NCBI GenBank assembly: GCA_949127705.1
Contig: CASBQJ010000076.1
Span: forward strand, 1-8,267
Length of the DNA: 8,267 nucleotides
From: Synechococcales cyanobacterium PMM_0085
GTDB lineage: Bacteria > Cyanobacteriota > Cyanobacteriia > Elainellales > Elainellaceae
Reading direction: 5' to 3'
The notes under the pieces were generated by a model. The model searched no databases, was not told where the DNA came from, and saw only the letters and a program-made list of their open reading frames with translations. This document shows positions 1 to 5,187 of this stretch, piece by piece. The position numbers and the translations under genes were made by a program. The stretch's first letter is position 1. Each line of letters begins with the position of its first letter.

Positions 1-791
1 CCCGAGCAATTTTGATGCGTCCCAATGATCTTGTCGCCCAGTTTGTCGATGTAGCCTTGACCGCTGGTCTTACGGAAGATCGATACCGCTGGCCCGGTTG
101 TGTTCAAATAGTTGCCATCTTCTAAACCAGAGATGCCAGAGATGCGACGATCTGCACTGGAATAGGTGCGCTCCCAACTGCCATCGGCCTTGCGACGAAC
201 TGAGATCACGCTCAAACCCGCATCATATTGAGCCGCTTTCGACAGTTCATAGACTTTCTGCTTTAGCGCATCACCATCTGGCAGCGAGTAAACATCAAGC
301 TCTCCATCGGTTGCAGCCTGAGCGGCAGCCTTAACATCGGCAAAGGGCAGAGACTTGCCAATCACTTGCTGATAGGTTTGCGCCCAGGGTTTGGCGCTGA
401 TATATTCGTGGTTAACGGTCAGGTAACCTTCGCCGGGAGCGGTTTCCACAAACGATAGGTAGTCATTGTTGTAGCCGAAGTGGTCTTTGTCACCAATGCG
501 ATCGCCCCAAGATGCCACCACATCGTAGGTAAAGCCAGGAGGTAGGATCAAGTCATCCTTGACGGCATAGCTACCGTATTGCGAAATCTGGCGCGTTAAC
601 GCTACCCCAGCGGTTTCTACGGGCATCGGACCTTTAACGGGCACGAAGGTCAAACCTGCCGTCTGGGCCACTGCCGAGGTTCCTTCAAGCGAAATAGAAA
701 GGCTTTCCCCAGTTTGGACAAACGGTTGAAGTGCAATGGAACCAGCACCTGCTCCCATAAACATCAAAAAGTGTCTACGCTTCATGGACAT
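1..791 (-). CDS. phoX: PhoX-type alkaline phosphatase (DUF839), N-terminal part, C-terminus off the window
   Basis: An open frame runs from the ATG at 791 to the left edge, giving 263 complete codons. The N-terminus has a twin-arginine signal: KRRHFLM at residues 4-10, a Gly/Ala-rich hydrophobic stretch, and an AVA cleavage site near residues 40-42, so the protein is exported folded. Family landmarks follow: WGD (95-97), FGYNNDYLSF (105-114), NHEY (127-130) and, at the very edge, NCSG (261-264, the Gly codon cut by the window edge). In characterised PhoX enzymes a cysteine and acidic residues bind the Fe/Ca cofactor; C262 is the probable equivalent cysteine. PhoX releases phosphate from organic phosphomonoesters in the periplasm. 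An in-frame ATG lies at 785; I chose 791 because a purine-rich GAGAGAAAG sits at a workable distance, but 785 is possible. The Pho box upstream supports the assignment. The C-terminal half is not visible. Confidence 0.9.
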   Translation of the reverse strand, partial: MSMKRRHFLMFMGAGAGSIALQPFVQTGESLSISLEGTSAVAQTAGLTFVPVKGPMPVETAGVALTRQISQYGSYAVKDDLILPPGFTYDVVASWGDRIGDKDHFGYNNDYLSFVETAPGEGYLTVNHEYISAKPWAQTYQQVIGKSLPFADVKAAAQAATDGELDVYSLPDGDALKQKVYELSKAAQYDAGLSVISVRRKADGSWERTYSSADRRISGISGLEDGNYLNTTGPAVSIFRKTSGQGYIDKLGDKIIGTHQNCS

Positions 792-1122
792 GAGGTATCT
801 TTCTCTCAAGGATCTTAAACTAAAGGCTTTGCAAATCTAGTCTCGGGCGATCGCAAGCACAACAACTGCCACAAAACTAGAGACTCTTTGACTGTACTGA
901 GATCAGTTTAAGAACCGACAAAGATAGAGTTAAGCAAGGCTGCAAAAACCTTTAAAAATCATGAGTTTTGGGACAAGTCTGGCAGTCACCGCTCTCGTTA
1001 CTAGACAACAACCATTCACACTCAACTTGCCCCAATCAACACCAAATAGCAGCGCTTGGCATTGCCGCACGCTGCTGTTGAAATGAGAATGATGGTTTAA
1101 AAACTGCCCGAGCCAGGTGTTG
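792..1122. other. Intergenic gap between psb27 and phoX
   Basis: Besides the Pho box and candidate -10 described separately, the gap contains a HIP1 octamer (847-854, in the phoX leader) and an inverted repeat AGCAGCG (1048-1054) / CGCTGCT (1070-1076) with a 15-nt spacer. Just after the psb27 stop, the minus strand reads a weak CTG...CAG hairpin followed by five T, which could be a poor terminator. A 41-codon plus-strand frame at 961-1086 has no ribosome binding site and no recognisable features. I see no RNA gene. Confidence 0.5.
905..934 (-). promoter_or_regulatory. Pho box (PhoB/SphR-type operator) of phoX
   Basis: Read on the minus strand, three 8-bp repeats CTTAACTC, CTTTGTCG and CTTAAACT are separated by exactly 3 bp (TAT, GTT), an 11-bp period. 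This matches the cyanobacterial Pho box consensus of PyTTAAPyPy(T/A) repeats; the outer repeats fit well and the middle one is degenerate. It lies 113 bp upstream of the phoX start. A possible -10 element TACAGT follows 8 bp downstream (891-896, minus strand), the usual arrangement where the Pho box replaces the -35. Inferred function: induction of phoX by the phosphate-starvation response regulator. Confidence 0.75.
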
Positions 1123-1533
1123 TCAACCTTCTCGTCTCAGTGCAGATTCTACCTGCTTAAATTCTTGCTCTAAGCGGGTTTTTAGCTTTTCGGGAACCGG
1201 ACGATTGGGATAAGAGCTATAGTGCCCTGCCAGTGAATTTAAGGCAGTTCGCATTGTGGTAAATGAACTCAGTTTAGTCAGGGTGCCGCTGCGACGATAG
1301 CGGGAGGCAAAGTCATTAATCAGCAGGCGAGCATCGGACTGGGCGGCAGACTTCTCTGCTGTACCATCCGGCAACTCCAGAGCAGTTCTCAGGCTACCAA
1401 TCAGAGTTAGGGCATCATCTCGGTAGTTGCCCGTTAACCCTCCTACCGTGGCGGCACTAGCGGCAGAGGAACCCGTCAACCCAATGACAAGCACTAAAGC
1501 CAGAGCCAACAAACGAGACAAGACTGTTTTCAT
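1123..1533 (-). CDS. psb27: Photosystem II assembly factor Psb27 (lipobox cysteine missing)
   Basis: This 136-aa protein has a hydrophobic signal sequence (residues 4-21) followed by the four-helix Psb27 domain: GLTGNYRDD at 32-40, then SFTTM, TALNSLAGHYSSYPNRP and PEKLKTRLEQEF in the C-terminal half, which closely resemble remembered Psb27 sequences of Synechocystis and Thermosynechococcus. Psb27 binds lumenal CP43 on incomplete photosystem II during assembly and repair, before the manganese cluster forms. Most cyanobacterial Psb27 proteins are lipoproteins with a cysteine after the signal hydrophobic core. Here that region reads LTGSSAASAATVGG with no cysteine; ASA (25-27) suggests cleavage by ordinary signal peptidase I, giving a soluble lumenal protein. 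A GAGG lies four bases before the ATG. Its monocistronic placement is inferred from the Pho box that starts phoX downstream. Confidence 0.93.
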   Translation of the reverse strand: MKTVLSRLLALALVLVIGLTGSSAASAATVGGLTGNYRDDALTLIGSLRTALELPDGTAEKSAAQSDARLLINDFASRYRRSGTLTKLSSFTTMRTALNSLAGHYSSYPNRPVPEKLKTRLEQEFKQVESALRREG

Positions 1534-1745
1534 AAAACCTCGGCAGTTTCAAGCGCAGATGGGATGTCGAGTCGCTCTCTCAGGACTACGACAGCACCAG
1601 AATCCTGTAGGGACTCAGATCCTATCGCCAATTTTATCTCGATTTGGGCGTTTATCTTGCGGTTGGGATCAACTGACTTGCCGGATGGAATATTTCTCTT
1701 AGACGCTAAAGTCCGATTGCCGCACACAATTCAGGCCATGATGTA

Positions 1746-1787
1746 GGAATTCTAATGCTAAGGTTCGAAATTCTAATGCTAAGGTTC
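1746..1787. repeat. Two-copy 21-bp tandem direct repeat, candidate regulator-binding site
   Basis: A 19-bp block starting AATTCTAATGCTAAGG occurs at 1748-1766 and again identically at 1769-1787. Including flanking bases, the repeat period is 21 bp with one mismatch, which is two helical turns, so both copies face the same side of the DNA. The second copy ends about 21 bp before the -35 of the promoter at 1809-1835, the usual position of an activator site. No known regulator is recognised from the sequence. Confidence 0.7.
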
Positions 1788-1808
1788 AGGTTTAAGATCA
1801 AGTTCTGA

Positions 1809-1835
1809 TTGACTTTGTGGCACGATGCCTAAAAT
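1809..1835 (+). promoter_or_regulatory. Probable sigma70-type promoter of the DICT gene
   Basis: TTGACT (1809-1814) and TAAAAT (1830-1835) each match the consensus -35 and -10 at five of six positions, but the spacer is 15 bp, shorter than optimal, which would fit dependence on an activator. Transcription would begin near 1842, leaving a leader of about 55 nt. Confidence 0.45.
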
Positions 1836-1896
1836 CTGAGAAAATTGAAACAGAACTTTACGATTTAACTCATTTTTCTTTCACCCCCTTTATTAC

Positions 1897-3369
1897 ATGC
1901 TAGAAGGCTCCATCTTGAAGTCCCTCCGGGATGCCCATCAGCCAGAGAACCTGGCAGGAAAGCGATCGCTTAATTTTGGGGTGTATTACAAAAACACTCT
2001 GGTGGCGCTGTGCCACGCGTTAGAAGATGCGATTTTAGGCCAAGATTACTCTCCGCTGATGATTACGGCTTTTCAGCGGGGCAAGTGGTATCTAGAAGAA
2101 GCTGAACGCTACGCAGATCTGGCCGCGCGATCGCAGCAAGTCATCATTATGGCCGCGCCCGATAGCGGGTTTGCCGAGCATCCAACCAGCCAGCGGGCCA
2201 ACGTAGCATTGGTCGAACTAGAGGCCGCCGATGCGGTAGCTCAAGAGTGGCATTTAATTATCGTGTCGTCGCGCTACACGGCGATGGTGCTGTGCCAAGA
2301 ACTATCTGAGGCAGACTATGGGGCAGCCGGTGTGCCAGCCGCAGACCTGGATCGTAAGTTTTATGGCCTGTGGACGTTTGAACCCAGCCTCGTGATCGAA
2401 ACAGCCGCTTTGGCGATCGCCCATGTGCAGCGCTACAACCCGGAACTGGGACAGCAGGTCACTGCTCAGCTAGAGGCGATCGCGGCTCAAATTCAGCAGC
2501 AAGACGCCCTCAGTGAGTTGCCAACTGCCGACCATCTAGGCGACATCGTGTCTCGCGTGGTGGACTATTTGCAGCACAGCCAGCAAAGTCTAACCCACTC
2601 CCTGCCCGAACACAGCGGCCTAGAAGCGGTTGGATTAGACTACAACTTGGTCTCCAACGAACTGCAAGCATTTCTGCGCATTGCGCAACTGATTGATCAG
2701 ACCGATCTGAGCAATCCGATGGCAGCAGCAGAAGTGGCCTCCTTAGCCGAAAGCCTAGGGCAATTGCTCGATCTACCTGCTTGGCAGCTGCATCGGCTGC
2801 GTCTAGCCGGGTTGCTCCATCGCATTGCTCAGTTGCAGGGTGCGGCCATGGAAATTACCCCAGGGGTATCTCGCTATGGTGACGATGACACGATCGCGCC
2901 ATCTTGCCCGCTGGTGCCGGGAACCCAGATTTTGCGTACCATGAACCGATTGAAGGCGATCGCCACCATTTTGAATCATCAGAGCGAATGGTGGGACGGG
3001 ATGGGCTACCCAGCAGGGTTGGCAGGCGATGAAATTCCGCTCGAATCGAGGATTTTGGGCTTGGTCTCCTGCTTTCAGCACCACCTAGCTGTTGGTCGGC
3101 GCAGCAACCCCGATGCTGCCCCTGACGTGATTACTCCCCTCACAGAAGCTCTATCCCCCGCTGCCGCTGCGGCGCTGGCTACAGCCTTATCGGCCTGTCA
3201 AGCCCAAGAAGGCGATCGCTGGGATCCAAAGCTGATTGAAGCCCTCGCTCTATTAGTCAACGGGTTACAGCAAGGGCTGAGCCTTTCCATTGCCGCACCC
3301 AAAATTGCCGCCGGCATGTGGATGCTCGACTCTCATGCCGAAGAAGACCTGCTCGCCGCTAAAATCTAG
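1897..3369 (+). CDS. DICT sensory domain protein with a degenerate HD-GYP-like domain
   Basis: The N-terminal part (about residues 10-180) is a DICT domain, a sensory module named from diguanylate cyclases and two-component proteins; the diagnostic stretch FYGLWTFEPSLVIETAALAI lies at 155-174. A linker of about 100 residues follows, then a C-terminal helical region resembling HD-GYP domains: LAGLLHRIAQL near 303-313 and EWWDGMGYPAGLAGDEIPL at 364-382, followed by SRILGLV. The usual HD pair is H308-R309, and the HHE before the DG-GYP motif reads HQSE (361-364), so metal-dependent phosphodiesterase activity is doubtful and a binding or regulatory role is more likely. No membrane segment is apparent. 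The ATG has no clear Shine-Dalgarno, but the conserved-looking N-terminus MLEGSILKSL supports it. The pentapeptide-repeat gene begins 68 bp downstream on the same strand and may be cotranscribed. The signal sensed is unknown. Confidence 0.8.
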   Translation: MLEGSILKSLRDAHQPENLAGKRSLNFGVYYKNTLVALCHALEDAILGQDYSPLMITAFQRGKWYLEEAERYADLAARSQQVIIMAAPDSGFAEHPTSQRANVALVELEAADAVAQEWHLIIVSSRYTAMVLCQELSEADYGAAGVPAADLDRKFYGLWTFEPSLVIETAALAIAHVQRYNPELGQQVTAQLEAIAAQIQQQDALSELPTADHLGDIVSRVVDYLQHSQQSLTHSLPEHSGLEAVGLDYNLVSNELQAFLRIAQLIDQTDLSNPMAAAEVASLAESLGQLLDLPAWQLHRLRLAGLLHRIAQLQGAAMEITPGVSRYGDDDTIAPSCPLVPGTQILRTMNRLKAIATILNHQSEWWDGMGYPAGLAGDEIPLESRILGLVSCFQHHLAVGRRSNPDAAPDVITPLTEALSPAAAAALATALSACQAQEGDRWDPKLIEALALLVNGLQQGLSLSIAAPKIAAGMWMLDSHAEEDLLAAKI

Positions 3370-3437
3370 TTCTACCACGCACCTCTCCACACACCTGTTC
3401 ACGCTGTACACGCTCCCTAGAGACTGACGCATAACCA

Positions 3438-4079
3438 ATGGATACCGAAGCAATCCGCACGGGCAAACAAAAAAACCTAGCAGGGGCAGATCTAGAAGAT
3501 GAAGACTTATCCCACGCTGACTTAAGCCGGATTACCCTCAGTGGCGCAAACCTAACCGGAGCCAATCTCTCAGGAGCCAAGTTCACAGCCGCTCGCCTAG
3601 ATGGAGCAAACTTGATGGGGTGTCAAGTTAAAGGGGCAGACCTCCGCGCCAACCTGCTGGGTGCCAACCTAATGCAGGCAGACCTGTCCGAGTCTGATCT
3701 GCGGGGTGCTAATCTGCGGGGTGCCAACCTGATGCAGGCCAATCTCACCCTCACCTCACTAGCAGGAGCATTTCTCAGCGGTGCCAACCTGATGAGCGTC
3801 AATTTGAAAGGGGTAGACCTGCGGGGTGCCGACCTGCGCGGCGCAAACCTCAGCAATGCCAATCTGCAATCGGCCAATCTGTTTCAAGCGGATCTCCAGG
3901 GTGCCATCTTGAGCGAAACGAACCTCGAAGAAGCTGATCTGCGAGAAGCCAATCTAGCCGGGGCAAACTTGACTGGCGCAAATCTGCTTTGTGCTGAACT
4001 AACAGGTGCCAACCTGAATGGCACAACGCTCTCAGGTGCTTGCTTGAAAGGCACAATTCTAGATGAAAAAAACCTGTAG
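3438..4079 (+). CDS. Pentapeptide-repeat protein
   Basis: Of the 213 residues, about 14 to the C-terminus consist of consecutive A(D/N)LXX pentapeptides such as GANLT, GADLR and QADLS, roughly 40 in all. Such repeats fold into a right-handed square beta-helix with Leu/Phe inside and Ala stacking. The protein is almost entirely this fold, with a 13-residue N-terminal cap (MDTEAIRTGKQKN) and no signal peptide or membrane segment, so it is probably cytosolic. Pentapeptide proteins are very abundant in cyanobacteria and mostly of unknown function; gyrase-protecting members exist, but nothing here indicates that role. The final repeat is followed by LDEKNL and a TAG that lies inside an intergenic repeat (see 4076-4094), so the original C-terminus may have been different. 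The ATG lacks a strong ribosome binding site. The start 68 bp after the DICT gene suggests a shared transcript. Confidence 0.9.
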   Translation: MDTEAIRTGKQKNLAGADLEDEDLSHADLSRITLSGANLTGANLSGAKFTAARLDGANLMGCQVKGADLRANLLGANLMQADLSESDLRGANLRGANLMQANLTLTSLAGAFLSGANLMSVNLKGVDLRGADLRGANLSNANLQSANLFQADLQGAILSETNLEEADLREANLAGANLTGANLLCAELTGANLNGTTLSGACLKGTILDEKNL

Positions 4080-4094
4080 AGACGCGATTAATCG
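4076..4094. repeat. Partial copy of the 28-bp palindromic repeat
   Basis: GTAGAGACGCGATTAATCG is identical to the first 19 bases of the palindrome at 4129-4156. The right half of the palindrome is absent; an AT-rich stretch follows instead. The TAG stop codon of the pentapeptide gene (4077-4079) lies within this copy. Confidence 0.8.
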
Positions 4095-4128
4095 TATTTT
4101 TATATCGTGTATGCGAATTTCTGAACCC

Positions 4129-4156
4129 GTAGAGACGCGATTAATCGCGTCTCTAC
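4129..4156. repeat. Perfect 28-bp palindrome between convergent genes
   Basis: The arm GTAGAGACGCGATT is followed immediately by its exact reverse complement, giving a 14-bp stem with no unpaired spacer. Similar AGAGACG-type palindromes are scattered in intergenic regions of many cyanobacterial genomes. It lies between the 3' ends of two convergent genes, so its transcript could form a hairpin that stabilises or separates the two mRNAs. No T-run follows on either strand, so it is not a typical intrinsic terminator. Confidence 0.85.
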
Positions 4157-4180
4157 ATCGGTTATCCGAGAAATATCACC

Positions 4181-4663
4181 TCACGCAACACCCATCATCT
4201 GGTCTACAATCCGCTGCACAATTTGCATGCCGGTGACCGCTTGCCAACCAAACAAGCCGACCAATACGACATTGAGCGCAATGTGCGTATAGCGCGCCCA
4301 GTCATGACCTTTTTGCATCAGTGGCGTTAGGGATGCAGATGTAGCAATCAAGCCCGTCATCCCCAGGCCCGCTAGCAAATGAGAACCAAAAAACAGTTTA
4401 CCGTTGTTGATATAGGTGACAGCCATGCCACCGATGGTTCCTAACACCATCAATGCCAGCAACAGCGACCCAATTTGATGATGCCGAATCGTAAATCGCC
4501 CTTTAATTAACTCCTTCTTCACCTCACCCTCTGCCGAACGCACGCGCCGCAGCTGAATTCCCAGATACATGGCATAAAGCGTTAGCCCAAACAGCACCCA
4601 CATCAAAATGGGATGCCCAAATTGACTGTAAACCTTGATCGATTCTGGGATCTCGAAGCTCAT
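4181..4663 (-). CDS. DUF4079 family four-helix membrane protein
   Basis: The chosen start gives 160 aa beginning MSFEIPESIKVYSQFGHP. A good ribosome binding site, AGGGGA, sits six bases upstream (4670-4675). A longer frame to 4783 is open, but its extra 40 codons come from a polypyrimidine stretch and lack family character. Four hydrophobic segments are visible, near residues 18-38, 64-83, 93-114 and 127-148. Histidines lie at or near helix ends: H17 (FGHP), H61/H62 (RHHQIGS), H95 (GSHLLAG) and H127 (YTHIALN). This arrangement recalls b-type haem membrane proteins such as cytochrome b561, so haem binding is an inference to test. The family is largely cyanobacterial and of unknown function. 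It lies downstream of the 109-aa gene on the same strand, separated by 177 bp, so it may have its own promoter. Confidence 0.85.
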   Translation of the reverse strand: MSFEIPESIKVYSQFGHPILMWVLFGLTLYAMYLGIQLRRVRSAEGEVKKELIKGRFTIRHHQIGSLLLALMVLGTIGGMAVTYINNGKLFFGSHLLAGLGMTGLIATSASLTPLMQKGHDWARYTHIALNVVLVGLFGWQAVTGMQIVQRIVDQMMGVA

Positions 4664-4669
4664 AGTGTT

Positions 4670-4675
4670 TCCCCT
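4670..4675 (-). promoter_or_regulatory. Ribosome binding site that decides the DUF4079 start
   Basis: AGGGGA on the minus strand, six bases before the ATG at 4663. It favours this ATG over the in-frame ATG at 4783, which would add a low-complexity Pro/Ser-rich leader. Confidence 0.65.
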
Positions 4676-4728
4676 GCTCAGCACAACCCGTAAGAAAATC
4701 CTAACTTCATAGAACTTAGCATAAAGGC

Positions 4729-4780
4729 AGGAGGAGGAAGGGGAGGCAGAAAGGATGAAGGGGGAAGGAGGAAGGAAGGA
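4729..4780 (+). repeat. Polypurine (G/A) tract upstream of the DUF4079 gene
   Basis: Fifty of 52 bases are purines on the plus strand, the only exceptions being C4747 and T4756, and the last 24 (4757-4780) are uninterrupted. GGAGGAGGAAGG-like units recur irregularly. The octamer AAGGATGA (4751-4758) has its reverse complement TCATCCTT at 4829-4836, so the two could form a long-loop stem. A 12-bp palindrome GAATTTAAATTC (4784-4795) lies between them. Function is unknown. Confidence 0.65.
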
Positions 4781-4840
4781 CAAGAATTTAAATTCATCCT
4801 ACTGCTGCGCAGAAGCAAGCTACATCCCTCATCCTTCTCT

Positions 4841-5170
4841 CTAGGCTCCGGGTGCCAACGAATCTACTCCAGGTTGGGCTGCTGGAGCTTGCGGTTGTTG
4901 TTGCAGCACGAGGGGTGGTTCGGTGACTAGCCCGACTAGGCGATCGCTCGGAAAACACAAAATTGCCTTGCCATCTTGAACCGGAATTTGAAACAAGCGC
5001 TGAGGCCGTTTGTCGCTGGGGCTGAGCAGGGTCTCAAATAGCTGCTGGAGTAATAAGTTGTTGGACTGAATGTGGATCGTTTGCTGCTGCCCGCCTTCGA
5101 TTAGAATCGTGACCGATACATCTTGAACGGGGGGAGCTTGAACGGGGGGAGCTTGAAAATCGGCATTCAT
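4841..5170 (-). CDS. Conserved hypothetical protein, Gln/Pro-rich ends
   Basis: This 109-aa protein starts 17 bp after the purH stop on the same strand, so it is probably cotranscribed with purH. A short N-terminal segment repeats QAPPV (residues 6-15). The core (about 17-90) reads VSVTILIEGGQQQTIHI, then LLLQQLFETLL, RLFQIPVQDGKAILCFPSDRL and VGLVTEPPL. The C-terminus is Gln/Pro/Ala-rich. I do not recognise a named family. From memory, similar cores occur at the N-terminus of cyanobacterial proteins annotated as 2OG-Fe(II) oxygenases, but no catalytic HxD...H motif is present here, so it would be only the accessory part. No signal peptide or membrane segment is seen. A HIP1 site (4940-4947) lies within the gene. 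The ATG has only a weak AGG upstream. Confidence 0.7.
   Translation of the reverse strand: MNADFQAPPVQAPPVQDVSVTILIEGGQQQTIHIQSNNLLLQQLFETLLSPSDKRPQRLFQIPVQDGKAILCFPSDRLVGLVTEPPLVLQQQPQAPAAQPGVDSLAPGA
5122..5151. repeat. 15-bp tandem repeat inside the 109-aa gene
   Basis: CTTGAACGGGGGGAG occurs twice in tandem (5122-5136 and 5137-5151), followed by a third partial CTTGAA. The unit is five codons long, so the repeat keeps frame and encodes the duplicated QAPPV segment at the N-terminus. This is a likely slippage site where copy number could vary between strains without a frameshift. Confidence 0.8.
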
Positions 5171-5187
5171 AAGGGGAGAACCTATCG

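Larger units (their letters stand above)
1534..1896. other. Divergent intergenic region between psb27 and the DICT gene
   Basis: The 363-bp gap must hold the psb27 promoter (minus strand) and the DICT-gene promoter (plus strand). The right half carries a 21-bp direct repeat and a promoter, listed separately. For psb27 only an isolated -10-like TAAAAT is visible on the minus strand (1636-1631), without a matching -35. Short frames on both strands in this gap have no family features and overlap each other, so I treat them as chance. Confidence 0.5.

Noticed and set aside
98..334. 78-aa plus-strand frame opposite phoX
   Set aside because: Antisense shadow of a continuous, family-consistent phoX reading frame.
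1048..1076. Inverted repeat as psb27 terminator
   Set aside because: A 7-bp stem with a 15-nt loop and no T-run on either strand; it lies 47 bp past the stop.
961..1086. 41-aa plus-strand frame in the psb27-phoX gap
   Set aside because: No ribosome binding site, no promoter and no recognisable protein features; it is consistent with chance.
1427..1746. Short overlapping frames upstream of psb27 on both strands
   Set aside because: They overlap each other and psb27, lack ribosome binding sites and resemble no known family.
1748..1787. Direct repeats as a CRISPR array
   Set aside because: Only two copies, separated by 2 bp, with no spacers and no cas genes.
3623..3877. Arg/Ala/Pro-rich minus-strand frame inside the pentapeptide gene
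   Set aside because: It mirrors the repetitive A(D/N)LXX codons in the opposite strand and has no independent signals.
4664..4783. N-terminal extension of the DUF4079 protein to 200 aa
   Set aside because: The extra 40 residues are encoded by the complement of a polypurine tract, are low-complexity Pro/Ser-rich, and a good ribosome binding site precedes the internal ATG at 4663.
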